From Paulownia fortunei (lineage: Eukaryota; Streptophyta; Magnoliopsida; Lamiales; Paulowniaceae), in NCBI GenBank assembly GCA_019321725.1, contig CM033114.1:15666278-15730277 (forward strand): a stretch of 64,000 bases of DNA. Reading direction: 5' to 3'. The number at the start of each line of letters is the position of its first letter. Within the stretch, counting starts at the first letter, position 1. Made by a program: the position numbers and the translations under genes. Under the pieces are notes generated by a model. It was not told the origin of the DNA. It worked only from the letters and a program-made list of their open reading frames with translations, and searched no databases. Shown in pieces: positions 1 through 13,360 of the stretch.

Positions 1-2794
1 CCTGTGTGCATGCATTATTATTATTATTTTTCCTGTAATATATTAATAAATAATAAATATTTTCCCACTCACAAACTAATATATATACCTGCAGAGGACC
101 CATAACAATCATAATATTTATATACCCATGTACAGAAAAGTTATAAAAGTAACACATAGTATAAATCCAAAAACCTAAGACAATAGACTATAAAATCAAA
201 TAAGTTAACAATCAACCCAACAGGTCATCATCCATGTACACTGATCCTCAGAACCTGTAGGAACACCAACAGCTTGCCCAGTAAGTCCATGGTATCAAGT
301 ATCACCAGACTCACCTACAATGCATAAACTATATGAGCTAACGCTTAGCAAGTAAAGATTATGCATGTCAAAGAATAATCCACAATATCAAGTCATGCAT
401 CTCAAAATGCTATGCCCACAATGCAATTTTATGCATCAAAATATTTCTCTCAAAATCATTTATTTCTTGGGCCCCTGACCAACGCTACTATCCCATGCAC
501 CAGAAAAGAGCTCTGTATACCGCCATAATCCAATGGCCAATAATCATATAAGCATGCAAATCCATGCATACTCATACGCATGCAAATCTATGCACGCGAA
601 CCTGCAAATCCATGCATAACACCATGCAAATCCATGCATGCTTCGGTGCACTAGTAGTGGTCAACAAAACATTTTCCTTTCTCTGAATCATGCCGTGCAA
701 TGCAAGATTTATCACAATGCTAGTATATGATGCATGCACGTGCTAATGACAATGCCCATGTATGTATGCTCAATGGAGAGCCCTCTACTATGCACATATG
801 ATTTATGATATTACATATAATTCACACATCTACTATGTCTATGCATTGTGGTTGCAAATGAATCTTTACTTACCTTTCACTTGGTTGGTGGCTTAGTCTA
901 AATTTGTTTAGTATTCCTCTCCAACCTTAGATGTAAAATAGCCTGTAATATTACCCAACATCAAACACCATTCCCAATTTGGCAAGTTGAAAGCACAAAA
1001 TCTCATACTAGACCTTAAACACCAAGCTATAAGCTAACAATCAAGCTTTCACAAACTAGAACCCAATATAGCCCCTCAAATACCTCAATTTCTCATCTTA
1101 AATACATGAAAAACAATGTAATTGAAGTATTATAAATCTAATAGCATGTGCCTAATTTTTAACACTCAATAGCAACATGTCTAGGTTGAAACATGCTAAG
1201 TGATCAAATGTGGCAGATTCACATTTTCATATTTTCTTGCTGTCAAGTTTAGTTGCATGATAATTTTAACATCCCTAAGCATATCCAATCACTCCCAAAT
1301 TTTTACCACACTTAGATAACATATATATAAATGTAACCATATCATATAATTGCTAAAAATCACGGATATAGCTTTCCAAGTTCAGCTCTCTTCACGACAT
1401 ACTGAAACAGATTGTTTCCTACCGTGACAGTTTTGCACACTTCATGACATTAATGGTTTTGGCACCATTAAGTATATTCAATCACTCCAACATTTTCACC
1501 ATACTTAGATAACATATATAAGGAGATAATTAGGTCATAATATTACCAAAAATAATGGATTTAGCTCCCTTAATTCAGTTTCCTTCACAGCACACCAAAA
1601 CAGATTTTGCTATTTTGGCAGTTTGAGTGTTTCTCCAATATCATTCTCTATTTCAATTTACAACTGATAAAACTTCATTCCAATACTCTTAACTCATATA
1701 TGGTCATGTAAATGGTATAATTATAGGTTTTATTCAACATACCATACACTTTTGAAGCCTAAAGCACAAGAAAACAGTAAGATGACAGTTTCTGCCACAA
1801 GTATTTCCTATTAAGTGTTTGTCATTCAAAACCCTTTCTTTGTGCACCAAAGTCTAACTAAAAACTTCCTAACACCTTTATAAGAGATATTAAAGCTTAA
1901 TAAACAATAAAACCATTCATAATAATCTGAAAACCAAAGGCAAAACCGGAGATAAGTGTTACCTATGCAGATTTTGAGGTTAACTTGATGGTAATCACTT
2001 CTCCTTTGCTTTTCTTGCTTTATTTCGACTTGGAATCAATTTGGATCACTTGGAGACCTTAAGGTGTGTGTTTGGAAGATGAAAATGGCTGAAATGAGGG
2101 TCTGGTCGTTGCTTAAGGTGAAGGGTTTGAGGTGTTAGCTTGAGATGTTAGCTTAAGCTTAATAAGAAAGCATGAGGTGGCAAGTAAATAGCAAAATCTG
2201 ATTTTCTCCCTTATCTTGCAGCCCTAATCTTGTGTGTCTCACCTATTTTTATTTGGTTGCAACCTATCTTAGTCACCATTCATTCCATAGTTATTTCCTA
2301 TGTCCGTTCATTCGATCTCCAAACCGATTCACATTCGATTCTTAACGAAATATCAAGTTTGCATTTCTAAAATCATATGCATATATGGCCTTGTAATAGG
2401 ACACTTAAATCACATTATATCATGTCTAATATCCCAAGTATATAATTTACAAATATATACTTTTGAAATAACTTGATCAAATCAAATTAAACCATATAAG
2501 CTTACTAGTAACACTTTTAACATTTTCAAAATTATAACCTATATATCCCATCTATATCTAATATTGATCCACCTCATTTTATTCTTATTTCAATATAAAA
2601 TCAACTACTTAGATTAGAAAATTCAATAACTAATACCGGGCAAGAGCTTCAGAATTAAGTTTAATATTCAAGAATGTCGTATAAAATGAAATAAATTATG
2701 CAATGTCAATAGAAATGCAATTAGCATATAAAATTAAAACGTAATGCATGAATCATATTAGGCCATGTGAGTAGTAAGAGGTTCGGGTATCACA
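1..2794 (-). mobile_element. Ty3/gypsy LTR, inverted arm, cut by window edge
   Basis: Read on the minus strand this begins TGTGATACCCGAAC at 2794, a usual plant gypsy LTR start, and runs off the window at base 1. It is the reverse complement of 4322-7328 over nearly its whole length. Shared blocks include the stretch around 930-1000 (matching about 6090-6160) and around 340-360 (matching about 6890-6910). No gypsy coding sequence is visible, so it could be a solo LTR or the 5' LTR of an element lying left of the window. It interrupts the RT of Copia-A, which resumes at 2795. The only open frames in it are short and not convincing. Confidence 0.8.
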
Positions 2795-4128
2795 GACTTA
2801 GCAAAGTGTTATGCTCAAAGTCAAGTGTTGACTGTTGAGGATACCTTTTACCAAATGTGATGCTAAAGTCCATTCAGATTAACTGGCTATATCTATGTAT
2901 TAAAAATACTGAATATGGCAAAGAGATCGAAGACTGCTTTTCTGAATAGAGTATTAAGAATGGAATATAAGTTATGCAGCCTGAGGTCGTCATATCAAAC
3001 AGAAGTAAACAAAAGCTTTGCAAGCTTCAGAGATCCGTTAAGGACTCAAAATAAATTTCACCAATGTGGAACATTCAATTCACCAAGGCAATCAAATAGT
3101 TTGATTTCCTTAGGAATGCGAATGAGCCATATGTATATAAGAGGGTTAGTGAAGTATGGTGATGATTGTTGTGTGTTTTACGTTGATGACATTCTACTCA
3201 TAAGGATAATGTAGGAATGTTGCAGTTAACTCACACTTATCATCTATAAAGTTCTCCAAAAGGGATTTGGAGAAGCATCCTAGGGATTGAGGATAGAGAC
3301 CTATGGAGATAGATCTAAAAGGATGCTTGGACTATGATAAAGGGTTTATCATGTTAGAATCCTAAGAGAGATTAGATGCTAAAAAGGTTTAGTAGGGAAG
3401 AACTTATGAGAGATTCTTATTTTTAAGTCATGGGATTTCTCTTTCGAAGTTTGCGTCCCTAAATACTTTTGAAAAATAGAGAAATAATGACTCATATACT
3501 TTATGCATCCTTGGAAGAAAGCATAAAATATACAAATCTATGTACATGATTTGATATCAGAAATGCTCTAAATGTCATGAGCAGATATCTATCATTTCAA
3601 TGGAAAAAACATTAAAAGTTGTAAAGATGATCTTTAGTACTTATGAAGCACTAAGGATTTCTTCTTGGTGTACAATTATGGAGAACTGAAACTAAGATGC
3701 TTCATCTAGCTTTTAGTCTAAAGTAGATAGCTTGAAATCTATATCTAGATTCGTGTTCATCCTAAATGGTGGGGCAGTTAGTTGGAAAGAGTTTCAAGCT
3801 TGTGACAACTGTGGATTCCACCATAGTGATTGAATATATCGAGGCATGCAATGCTGTGAAAATTGATTGTTTAGATAGAAAACTTAATCCAAGTGTTGTA
3901 TGTAGTTTCAATTGATTGAGTACAAGAGTACTGCAATAACAATGGGGGCTATTGCACAAGCGAAGAAGTCAATGTCTCAACAAAGGATCGAAATAGAAAT
4001 AGATTAGCGATCTATGATTCTAAAAAATAGCAACCCCACTGATTTAACCTTTACATAAGTATTTGAAGGACATTTTATGGAAGATGGGCTTTAATACGAA
4101 AGCAATTATCTCTAAGGCAAGTGGATAC
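2795..4128 (+). pseudogene. Copia-A pol remnant: reverse transcriptase to RNase H
   Basis: This is a decayed Ty1/copia polyprotein with many stops and frameshifts. In order one can read an RT start (EDTF near 2840), a VKTAFLN-like block near 2925, KLCKLQRS near 3015, ANEPYVYKR near 3120, and the catalytic block YVDDILLI near 3180. DLGEAS follows near 3265. The RNase H part has LNGGAVSWKS near 3765, DSTIVIEYIEA near 3815, and a DNNGAIAQAK-like block near 3940. The order fits an Angela/Tork-type element. The sequence is continuous with the Copia-A 3' LTR at 4129. RT upstream of 2795 is lost to the gypsy LTR inserted there. The element cannot be functional. Confidence 0.85.
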
Positions 4129-7100
4129 TGTTAGATTAATGTCTGGTGAGCTAATTGATCTAGTCATTCTTATACTCTTGTAAATCATTCTTATTTAATG
4201 AGATAGGACATCATTGATCCTATTGAGACTTGTACAAATGATGCAGGCTTGAGAGGAGGATGCCTCATTCAATGGGTATTGGAATGGAGACACTAGTGCA
4301 TGTATGCGGGTACTTGTTGGATGTAATACCCAAGCCTCACACTACTCACTTGGCTAATATGATTCATGCATTATATGCTACTTATATGCTAATTTGCATT
4401 AACATCTACATGGCATCTTATATAGCATTATTAATTGTTATACCTCTAATGCTATTACTTGATGTTAATGGTTGAGATTCTATAACCTAATTAAGTAATT
4501 CTATATGTAGATAAGAAAAAGAATAGATTGGTCAATATATTGGATATTCATAGGTTATATGTTATAATTTTAGAAGTATTAAAGGTGTCACTATTAAGTT
4601 TATATCATTCGATTCAATTAGATCAAGGTGTGTTAAAGGTATACATCCATAGATTAACATACTTTGGATATCAGACATGATATAATGTGATTTAAGTGTC
4701 ATAATACAAGGTTCATATGTGCATGTGATTTTAGAAAATGAAAACTAGACAATCATTTAAGAATCGGATGTCGATCGATTTGGAGATCAAATGAACGGTT
4801 AAGAAATTAGGGCATAATGTATTATCCGATCATATGGAGATTAAAGTAGGTTGTACATAGATAATAATTAATGAGAAACACTAGATTAGGTCTGTATAAG
4901 GTGTAAAAAATATCCGATTTGAACCACAACTTGCCACCTCAACCTTGCCACCTCAAAGCTTTGCCACATCAAGCTTCCACCTCAACCTTTCTTCATTTCT
5001 ATCCTTGAGCGATGACCAAAAACTATTTTTTGAGCTATTTCACTTCCAAAACCTTCATATTTAATGTTAGAAATTTCTCTCAAGTAATTCCAAGTAAAGA
5101 AAACAGTGAAGGAAGTAAAGAGAAGTAAGGAGGAGCAAGTTGAATCTAAAATATGTGCATAGGTGAGCTTTAATTCATGTTTTTGATTTAAGTTCTTGAA
5201 TTGTTTGAGGGTTTATGATTTTTAAAGCTTCTATTCTTGATTATAATCATGTTAGGATGTTATTTGTGGTCTTTTAGTTCACAAAAGAATGATTTTTAGT
5301 TGCAAAATTACAATAAAAATCACTAGGGATAGAAACTGTATACTTGCTGATTTTTTATATTTATGCTTTATATATGTATAATAACTTGATTAAAACTTGT
5401 GTATTTCACCATATATGTGTTTATATACGAGTCTAGGTGATGTATGTAAGTTTAGAGAGGTTATAAATTGTAATATAGTGTGATAATTAAAGAGGTGCTC
5501 AAAATTGTCTTCTTTGAAATTCACTCTGTCCTATGTGAATGGTGCCGATTTTACATCAATATACATTAGGTTTAGCATTACTTTGACCTAGTTGTCTCTT
5601 TATATGTTTTATATAAGTATGGTGAAAATTTGGGAGTGATTGAATATACTTAAGGGTGTCAAAACCATTAATGTCATGAAGTGTGCAAAACTATCACGCT
5701 GAACTTGGGAAGCTATATCCACGAGTTTTAGCAATTGTATGATATGGTTACATTTATATACATGTTATCTAAGTGTGGTAAAAATTTGAGAGTGATTGGA
5801 TATGCTTAGGGATGTCAAAATTATCATATAACTAAATTGGACAGCAAGTAAATATGAAAAATGTGAATCTGTCTCATTTGATAACTTAGCATATTTCAAC
5901 CTAGACATGTTGGTATTGAGTGTTAGCAATTAGGTACATGATATTAGAGTTATGATACTTCAATTATATGATGTTTACATGTATCTAAGATGAGAAATTA
6001 AGGTATTGGAGAGACTAGATTGGGTTCTAGTTTGTAAAACCTAGATAGCTTGGTGTTTAAGTTTTAGTATAATATTTTATGCTTTCATCTTGCCAAATTG
6101 GGAATGGTGCTTGATGTTGGGTAATATTACAGGCTATTTTACATCTAGGATTGGAGGGGAACAATAAACAAATCTAGACTAAGCCACCAACCAAGTAAAA
6201 GTTAAGTTAAGATCCATTTGCAACTACAATGGATGAACATAGTATATCTTGAAGGATTTATACCTAATATATTGATGATATTAAATTTGGCTGAGTCTTA
6301 TGATTCTTGAAACATGTTGAGAGCAAGATGACTTGCATTTCATATTGAACATACCATTCATGAGTATTTACATGTGCATACACGACATATGAGTATAGTG
6401 GAGGTTTTTCCATACACGATATGATTTGAGACATGATTTTCAAAAAGAAAATATTTTGGTTGGCCACTACTAGTGTACCGAGGCATGCTTATATGATATT
6501 TTGGGGAGCCACGAGTGTTACTTCTCAGAGGATCACAGGGGTTGACAAAGGGTGTGCCTATGGTGGTCACGAGAGGGTGGACCACTTGATTGTGCCCTTA
6601 TTGACTCCACCAGTGGGAAGACTTCTGGAGGAACACATGGGTGGACCTCCGATGATCCCAGGAGTAGCCCTTGGACTGAGTCATTTATTTATGGCCTTGT
6701 GATTATTGATATTGTTTAGAACTCTATCCGATGTATAGTAGGTGGGTCAAGGGCCCAATAAATGAAGTGATTTTTAATAAAAACTCTTTGATTTATGAGT
6801 ACTCAATTTGACACATTTATAGCATCATATCTTAGAGTTGAGTTGCATGAGATTTTATATCATACTCTTGTCATGCATGATTTTTACTTATTGAGCGTTA
6901 GCTCATGTAGTTCATGCATTGTAGGTGAACATGATGAGACTTGAGACCTCTGGTTTACTGGATGGCAGTAGAGCTCCTACAGGCTTTAAAAGATCAATGT
7001 ACTTGGATGACGACCTGTTGGGTTATTTTGTGGGCTGTGTTTTTTATTTTACAGTTATTGTATTATATTAGTGACTTTATCATGTATATCACTTTCAAAA

Positions 7101-7855
7101 CTCCTTTGTGATAGAGAGTTTGGGTTTGTGATGGTTTTGATAGACTTGGTTAATGTTTAATAACTACCTATGTATATATAGTGTGACAGGATATGAAAAC
7201 ACTTTACTTATATCAATGTTTTGTTAGACTGAGTAGAAAAAAAAGTTATACACATGCATATGTGCATAAATTATGTTGAACAGGTTGTTTATATATATTT
7301 TTATACATATTGTTGGGAGGTTGTGACATTAGGGAACAAGTACACTGAACTACCCCACCTAAAAATTCCCAATTGGAAATATTCTATTGTCGAATGGGAA
7401 TTTCATCGTTATGATAGTGCAAGAATTCATCCTTAGACTTAAGGCACCATGGTAACCTTGTGCATGATATGTTGCACTTTGATGTATTTTTCGATTGCAT
7501 GAGAATTACAAGGGGTTTATATTGGGCGTAACATCTTCATGTTTGGAGATTAATGAGTGACCGATAAAGGATCTGTTATCTATCTAGCTGAATAGGTAAA
7601 TTTTCTATGTGTTCCACTATACTTGACTCTAAAATTCTTGGCCAAGGTTGGATGGAAATTAGACATAGGGTTTTCTAATTGTTCATCATCGAGCCAAGCT
7701 ACTAGGAATTAGGACATAGCTATTAAGTTAATGGGGTTTTGCCTAATCATCTATATCCTAGGTTCAATCAAGAGATTAGATGACGGAAGGTCCGTACTTG
7801 TTTCATGGTATTCATAATTGGAATAGGTTCGCACATTCACCTAAGCTAGGAGTCA
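4129..7855 (+). mobile_element. Copia-A 3' LTR, split by a gypsy LTR and truncated
   Basis: The LTR starts TGTTAGATTAATG at 4129, just after a purine-rich stretch. It continues to 4321, is interrupted by the gypsy solo LTR, and resumes at 7329. The joint can be checked against the related LTR at 28673-29358: the text before 4321 (GCATGTATGCGGGTACTTGTT) plus the text after 7328 (AGGGAACAAG) rebuilds its GCATGTGTATGGATGCTTGTTAGGGAATAAG. The second half also matches the reverse complement of about 9480-10000 in the solo LTR. Similarity stops at 7855 in GGAGTCATGATG, where Copia-B RT begins, so about the last third of the LTR is missing. Confidence 0.8.
4322..7328 (+). mobile_element. Solo Ty3/gypsy LTR (~3 kb)
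   Basis: It starts TGTAATACCCAAG at 4322 and ends TTGTGACA at 7328. It lies inside the Copia-A 3' LTR, whose two halves rejoin across it. No gag or pol is present, so it is a solo LTR left by LTR-LTR recombination. The flanking pentamers are TTGGA and TTAGG, two mismatches apart, so the target duplication is only suggestive. It is an inverted near-copy of 1-2794. Short open frames within it (for example 6433-6702) show no recognisable domain and I do not call them genes. Confidence 0.8.
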
Positions 7856-8132
7856 TGATGTATTGCTCAATGTTTCCCATGATGTATTGCTCAGTGCTTC
7901 CCATGACTTGTGGGATCTAGAAGCTAGTTTCAAATCATACAATGCCTCTTTTAACTTGTAAACATGGTTAGGATGATGAGGATCCTCAAATCCCTTTGGT
8001 TGTTTAACAAATGTTTTTTCATTCAGAATACCATTCAAGAATGCACTTTTCATTCCCACTTGGTGAAGTTTAAAACCTATATGACATGTATGCCCAAAAG
8101 GAGTCTAATTGACTCAAGTCTCCAATAAGGGC
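7856..8132 (-). pseudogene. Copia-B RT fragment (SIRE-like)
   Basis: Read on minus, this gives TFAPI..RLE..IRLL, then MKSAFLNGILNE, VKQPKGFEDPHHPNHVYKLK, ALYDLK and a degraded APRAW block, all hallmark copia RT segments upstream of YVDD. It directly continues the frame that is cut at 10363 by the solo LTR 8138-10357. The fragment stops at 7856, where a 24-bp unit (ATGATGTATTGCTCA...) is present twice in tandem and the inverted Copia-A LTR begins. The rest of pol and the 3' LTR are lost. It contains stops and frameshifts. Confidence 0.85.
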
Positions 8133-8137
8133 AAAGG

Positions 8138-10357
8138 TGTTCAAACATATTTAGGCACACACCCCTGGTTTGCAGTGATTTTAATGAAAATAAAATTTTA
8201 ATTAAGCATGCTCAAATATATTTAGGCACAAACTCTTGGTTTGCAGTGATTTTAACGATCGTGCGTTCATATAAGTGTTAAAAGAAATAATCAATTAATA
8301 GAGTTTTAAATTTTTACTTTAACAGCACTGTGGGTACCATAGAGATGGTGGTAATCAATTGCCAGTTATGAAATACAACTTGTAGAGGTCCAAGTGTACC
8401 TCCTCTAAAGAAAGTCCACATGAATTGACAAGAACCACTGAATTACTATTTTGCTAGTAATGATAATTTGGTTTTCTTTAATTGTTTATGGAGTGCTAAT
8501 CAAAACAACAATCCCTAAAATAATTGGTGGAAATAAGAATCATGTTATAAGATAATAACCAAGAACGATTCTTGATTATTCTTGAAAGAATAAAGGATTG
8601 AGAATAATGTTTTGGAAGAGTGCTGGAAAGAATTTTGACAAACAAGTTCTCTTCTCTCTATTTTCTTTTTTCTTGGCTAAAAATTCTCTCTCTTTCATTA
8701 TATTTTTGCAAAACTATTTTGTATCCAAGAAGTGGCCAAAAAGGTGTCTAGATACATTACCTAGAATTGTGGTCCTTTCTTGGATAATCATTTATTGATT
8801 TTTGCCATTATGTTAGTTGTAATTAAAAATCCTCTAACAACTTGCCATATTTGAATAACTATTATCCTCTTTTACAAAAATCCTCCATCTTTTATTATCT
8901 TTCAAATAGCTTGATAGGCCTCTACTAATGGGCTACAAGAATTATGAGCTTGGACCTATCATATAATTAAATGTCCATCAGTTAATCCCAATTAATTGAT
9001 TAAGCACAAATTCAATTAATTGATTAAATCAATTAATTCCATCAAGCCCAATTAAATAATTTCATTATTTAATTGGCTAGATTACTTTAACAATTACATT
9101 AATTTAGTCTTTAAATTAATTAATTAATTCTATCAATTAATTATTTCACTCCATTGAGCTTCCTAATCAAAATTAGGTTCAATTAAATAATTTAATTATC
9201 AAATTAAATATTTAATTAAACACTTGAATTAAATCAAAGTCACAATTAATTAATCCTTATTAATTAATTGGATTCAACGAATTGGGTCATTTCAAGGTTT
9301 AAGAAATGGTTTTCTTGGTTTTAGTGTATGACCCTTTAGGTTCACAATTAAACTAGCCATGGCCTTGCAACTATTGTAATTTATGAATAACATTTTATTT
9401 TGCTTAATTAATCACATTAACTAATCTACTTGAGATTAAGGAGTTAATCTCAAGAACCTCACAAGTCATGGAAAATACCTAAAAAGTGTATCATGACTCC
9501 TAGTTTTAGGTGAAATAGCGTGCGAACCTATTTCAAATACGACTTCTAAATAGATAAGTTTCTTCCATCATTTAATCTCCCGTTGAATCTAGGATATGGA
9601 TTATGAGTAAAATCCAAATTAATGGAATAGCTATGATTTTATTTTCAAGTTCCAATTACTCATGATGAATCCAAATTCATCCTACCTTGACCAAGGTCTT
9701 AGAATTATGAACTATAAAAATATAGGAGATTAACTTATCCTTGACAAGTGACAGATTATGTGTTGGCCATTCATTGACCTCCATGCACACCAGTGCAACA
9801 TCCAACATATTCCCTTTATAATTATCAAGCAATCAAAAGATATATCAAAATGCTACAATGCCACTATGGTGCCTGAAGTTCGGGAATAAATGTGTACTAT
9901 TGTATCTTGGAGATTTTTATTTTAACAGACAACGTCTCCAACTAAAAATATTCGGTGGGCCAATTTAATGCACTTGTTTTTTAACAAGCATCCACATATA
10001 TATACTAGTGTCGCTATGCTGATGCCCATGGAATGAGGCATTCTTCTGATGCGATCATGTATCATATGCACCGGTCTTATTGGGCTATTGGATATCCCAT
10101 CTCAAAAAGCCCTCGACTTGAAACTAGTTTAAGACCAAAGCCATAGAGGCATGTTCTATGATCGCTATCATATGTGCAACCATGTCCCATAGCTAATTTT
10201 GGTATAAGGACTTTATCAAATGAGTAGAAATAAAGTGCAAAGCATAAGATAAAGAATGGGCATTTTATTAATGTGTTTCGAATAAGATTGTCTTTTACAA
10301 AGTACAAGAGTAAAAAAAATGCCTAATCTAATTAGTGCACCAAGCACTACTCTAACA
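8138..10357 (-). mobile_element. Solo copia LTR with AAAGG target duplication
   Basis: The element runs on minus from TGTTAGAGTAGTGC (10357) to TTTGAACA (8138). It is flanked by identical AAAGG at 8133-8137 and 10358-10362. It sits inside Copia-B RT: the minus reading DFDETF ends at its right edge and TFAPI resumes at its left edge. It belongs to the same LTR family as the Copia-A LTR, and at about 2.2 kb has the length seen in Angela-type elements. The part at 8990-9290 is very AT-rich, with many AATTAATT and TTAATTGATTAA motifs. A tandem duplication lies near the 8138 end. Confidence 0.88.
8141..8256. repeat. Tandem duplication inside the solo LTR
   Basis: Two direct copies of about 45 bp start at 8141 and 8212 (offset 71). 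Both read TCAAA(C/T)ATATTTAGGCAC and then TGGTTTGCAGTGATTTTAA, with a few substitutions between them. This is the LTR 3' end as read on minus. Confidence 0.8.
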
Positions 10358-10362
10358 AAAGG

Positions 10363-10979
10363 TTTCATCGAAATCCACCCCTTCCACCTAAGTCTATCTT
10401 TGAGTCACTAAACTAGTTTTGTTTCTTGTTATATTAGCAAAATCATCTATTTTGTTTTTGAAAATAAAATGGTTTCTTTTTGGCTGCCTTATTATTATCA
10501 AAACTCTTAGTCTCTTCTTCTAGGATGTTGCAACAATGAATACAACATCAAATGGTGTTTTTATAGGTGTTGTAACATTTAGCTTAATAGTATTGCTACT
10601 TTCTCTTTCAACTAGAAGTTGTATGTCCTTATTTGTTTTAGTCTCATCTCTTAGATTAATTGTTTCCTTTTCCTATAAGTTAGTTGCAAAATCAAAAAAA
10701 TCATCAATAACCATATTGATTGACTCCACAATAGTATGCATTGTCATGTTATAAACTATAAGCTTTGTTATTCAAATAGTATCCAAGGAAGACCACTTTA
10801 TCACTTTTAAGGTCAAAATTACTTAGGTGTTCTCTGTCCTTCAGGATATAATATACGCATCCAAACACATGAAAATGATTGAGATTGGGCTTTTAAACTT
10901 TCCATATTTTATATGGTGTTATTTTAGTACTTGGTCTCAGGTATATATGGTTGGTGTTGTAACACGCAGTGTTAAGTGT
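10363..10979 (-). pseudogene. Copia-B integrase C-terminus and RT start
   Basis: On minus this reads LNTACYNTNHIYLR at the right edge, then HFHVFGC near 10870, KSDKVVFLGY near 10810, a degraded linker, and DFDETF at 10363. That is the usual copia order from integrase C-terminal region to RT N-terminus. It is the continuation of the integrase in 16748-17552, cut by the gypsy element 10980-16742, and it continues into the RT at 8132. Stop codons are frequent. Confidence 0.8.
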
Positions 10980-10980
10980 C

Positions 10981-12900
10981 TGATAAGTGCATATTTTATA
11001 TTAATTCATCTATGTTTTCCTTACTTTGTTCTTGTTAATAATAGGTTTTTATGAATATTTTATGTGTGATAGGAGTTTGGGAATCAATAGATTGAAAATG
11101 AGCCAAAATAAAGTTGAAACAAGTATTCTTGGATCAAATTTCATTAACATGGTGCTACTACGGTAATTTTTGTATTTTGGGCATAAATTTATGATCCAAA
11201 GTCCTATTGACATACAACTTTAAGGTTGACAACTTATCCCAATCCAATTGATTTCAAATAGAAAAATTCAGTCAAAGAGTTAAAAGTGTACTGAAACTTC
11301 CAAAATGGCAGTCTTTGTATTTTCAGCATAACTTTCTCCACAAATATGATATCGATTTGATTCAAGTTGCAAAAGAAAGTGACTTATGCTGACACCAAAA
11401 GTCAATTCATCCGGAAAAGAGGTCAACAACCAATTGAAAAGGGTTGAAAAATGTCAAAATAATAAACTGAATTAACAAAAAATAGTAGCAACGGCGCCTA
11501 AGTGCCAAAACAGTTAGGCACCAAAGAAGATAGAGGGCATGGATCTTAGGCACCAAAACATAGCGTGTAGGTACTGAAAATAGAGCAAATGGCACCTAGA
11601 TACCGAAATAGGGCACCTAGGCGCTATTCGTGTAACAAAATTGATTCATTTGCTTTAAGTGATGACAAATGGCAATCTTTTACATTTTTTGCCACATGTT
11701 TGTGATATGTATACACTAGATACACATAATACATCACACAATACACCTTACACTAAATCACAAAATACAACTTACACAATTTACAAAAAATCACACAACA
11801 CGCCTTACAAACTTTACAACCAATCACAACACCATCTCACACTTTTAACACACACAAGAATTTTTCTCGCTCATTCTCTAGAATTTATACACAACTTTGG
11901 GTAGCAATCTTGGGGGTCTTGGACATTAAGAAAAATAAAGTAGAAGAGGTTTGGAGGAGGAGACATCCATAATCCACCATCAACCTCAACTATTTTTTTA
12001 ATCAATAGGTTTTTTGGCTCCAAATGTTGTTAGTTCTAATTTTCTTGTCACTTTTTATCATGTTAAGATAGACTTCCTTCTTGATTGAGGGTGATTTCAA
12101 AGCCCCAGACATAGGTTCTTATAATTAAATGTTTGGTAATATTGATTAACTTTCTAATTGAAATTGTTTATATTTTTCTATGCTTAATATCTTAATAGGC
12201 ATTTTCTTGCTTTGTTTGAGTGTGCAACCACATTGGGTTTGAGAAATCCCTACAATTAAATTAAAGATTTTGGATCCGTAATTATCTTGAATTTCTAATA
12301 ATGTGCAGCGAATTGTGATTACTGATTATGGGATATTTTTGCTAATTGCAATGAAAAATATAACCTAAGTTGAATGACATGAGCTTGTATGGTTGTTGCT
12401 TAGATCAATCTATATTTCTTGTTTTAATGCATCTATTGAATTAAATCTAAAGAGCATGTACTAGGTTGTTTGGTAAGTAGAGAATTAGGTAGAGAGTTTG
12501 TTCTACCTAACGAGCAACTAAGAAAAGATTGGGATAGTGTAGCTTGTTATTACCTATGGTTGATAATTTTAATGGTAAGTTGTTAATAATATTGATATGA
12601 ATTACAACCCATTGTCTAGTGGTGGTGAAGGAAACCTCAATCTATTTTAATCACTTGTTGCTTATTGATTTAATTTTCATTGCTTTGCATTTTAATCAGT
12701 TTTAGTTTCTGCGACTTAGTTAATCAACTTAATTCCTCCAATCGTTTGTTTTTATTTCTAGAGCTCACTTGTTGAGTTTTAACTTTAATTTTAGTAATTT
12801 TGAAGTCATATTTCTTAGTTAGAGTCAATAGTAAATCAATTAGCCTCGATCCTTGTAAGATCGACTCTTACTCACTCTATACTCGTTAATAAATTATTAA
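10981..12900 (+). repeat. 5' LTR of Athila-like element II
   Basis: It aligns along its length with 14861-16742. It contains a block at 11490-11625 rich in GGCGCCTA/TAGGCACC half-palindromes, followed by a CACACAATACACCTTACAC-type stretch at about 11720-11850. A good tRNA primer site is not visible immediately after 12900. The 3' border is uncertain by a few bases. Confidence 0.8.
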
Positions 12901-13083
12901 GTTGACTGGCAATGATGGAGTGGAGGTTGCTTTACAAAAATATCTCCATGTGGAGGATTTAAAGGAAATAAAGCTAGATGTGCAAGTGTTGGGGATAGGA
13001 AAAATGATGTAAAATCAAGGTATGATGTCTCTTATGTTGAATTGTCAATAGCTAATGTGAGGTTTCTATCTAAATTGGTGTAG

Positions 13084-13360
13084 ACACCTACAATGGAGCC
13101 TAAACTAATTCTAGACCATCTCAAATATGTCTACTGAAATGATAAAGAAACACCACTAGTTAGCATTGCTAAAGACCTCACTAAAGTACAAAAGGACAAA
13201 CTTTTTCGGGTGCTTCAAAATCATAAGACGGTGATTGGATGGACGATGGCAATGTCAGCATATGTTGATGAGTGAAAAAAGAGATGATGTAGGGTTGAGG
13301 ACGTTAAACCAAATGCTTATTAGGAGGCAACCCAACGGATGGAAAAGAAGGCTTTGAGAG
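13084..13360 (+). pseudogene. Gypsy pol remnant in element II
   Basis: Frames here read TPTMEPKLILDHLKYVY, then ND(K)ETP..SIAKDLT, KVQKDKLFRVLQNHKTVIGW and TMA. This is the stretch that precedes RT in Athila-type pol. At 13325 the motif AGGAGGCAACCCAACGG is the conserved sequence after the pol stop, also present on minus at about 20768. So the whole RT-RNase H-integrase part has been deleted between about 13265 and 13300. Stops are present and no function is expected. Confidence 0.75.

Noticed and set aside
6433..6702. 89-aa open frame in the gypsy solo LTR
   Set aside because: It lies wholly in an LTR, has no recognisable domain, and its counterpart in the inverted arm (1-2794) is not kept open.
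4317..7333. Perfect target duplication for the gypsy solo LTR
   Set aside because: TTGGA against TTAGG differ at two positions. The insertion is supported by the rejoining Copia-A LTR, not by the duplication.
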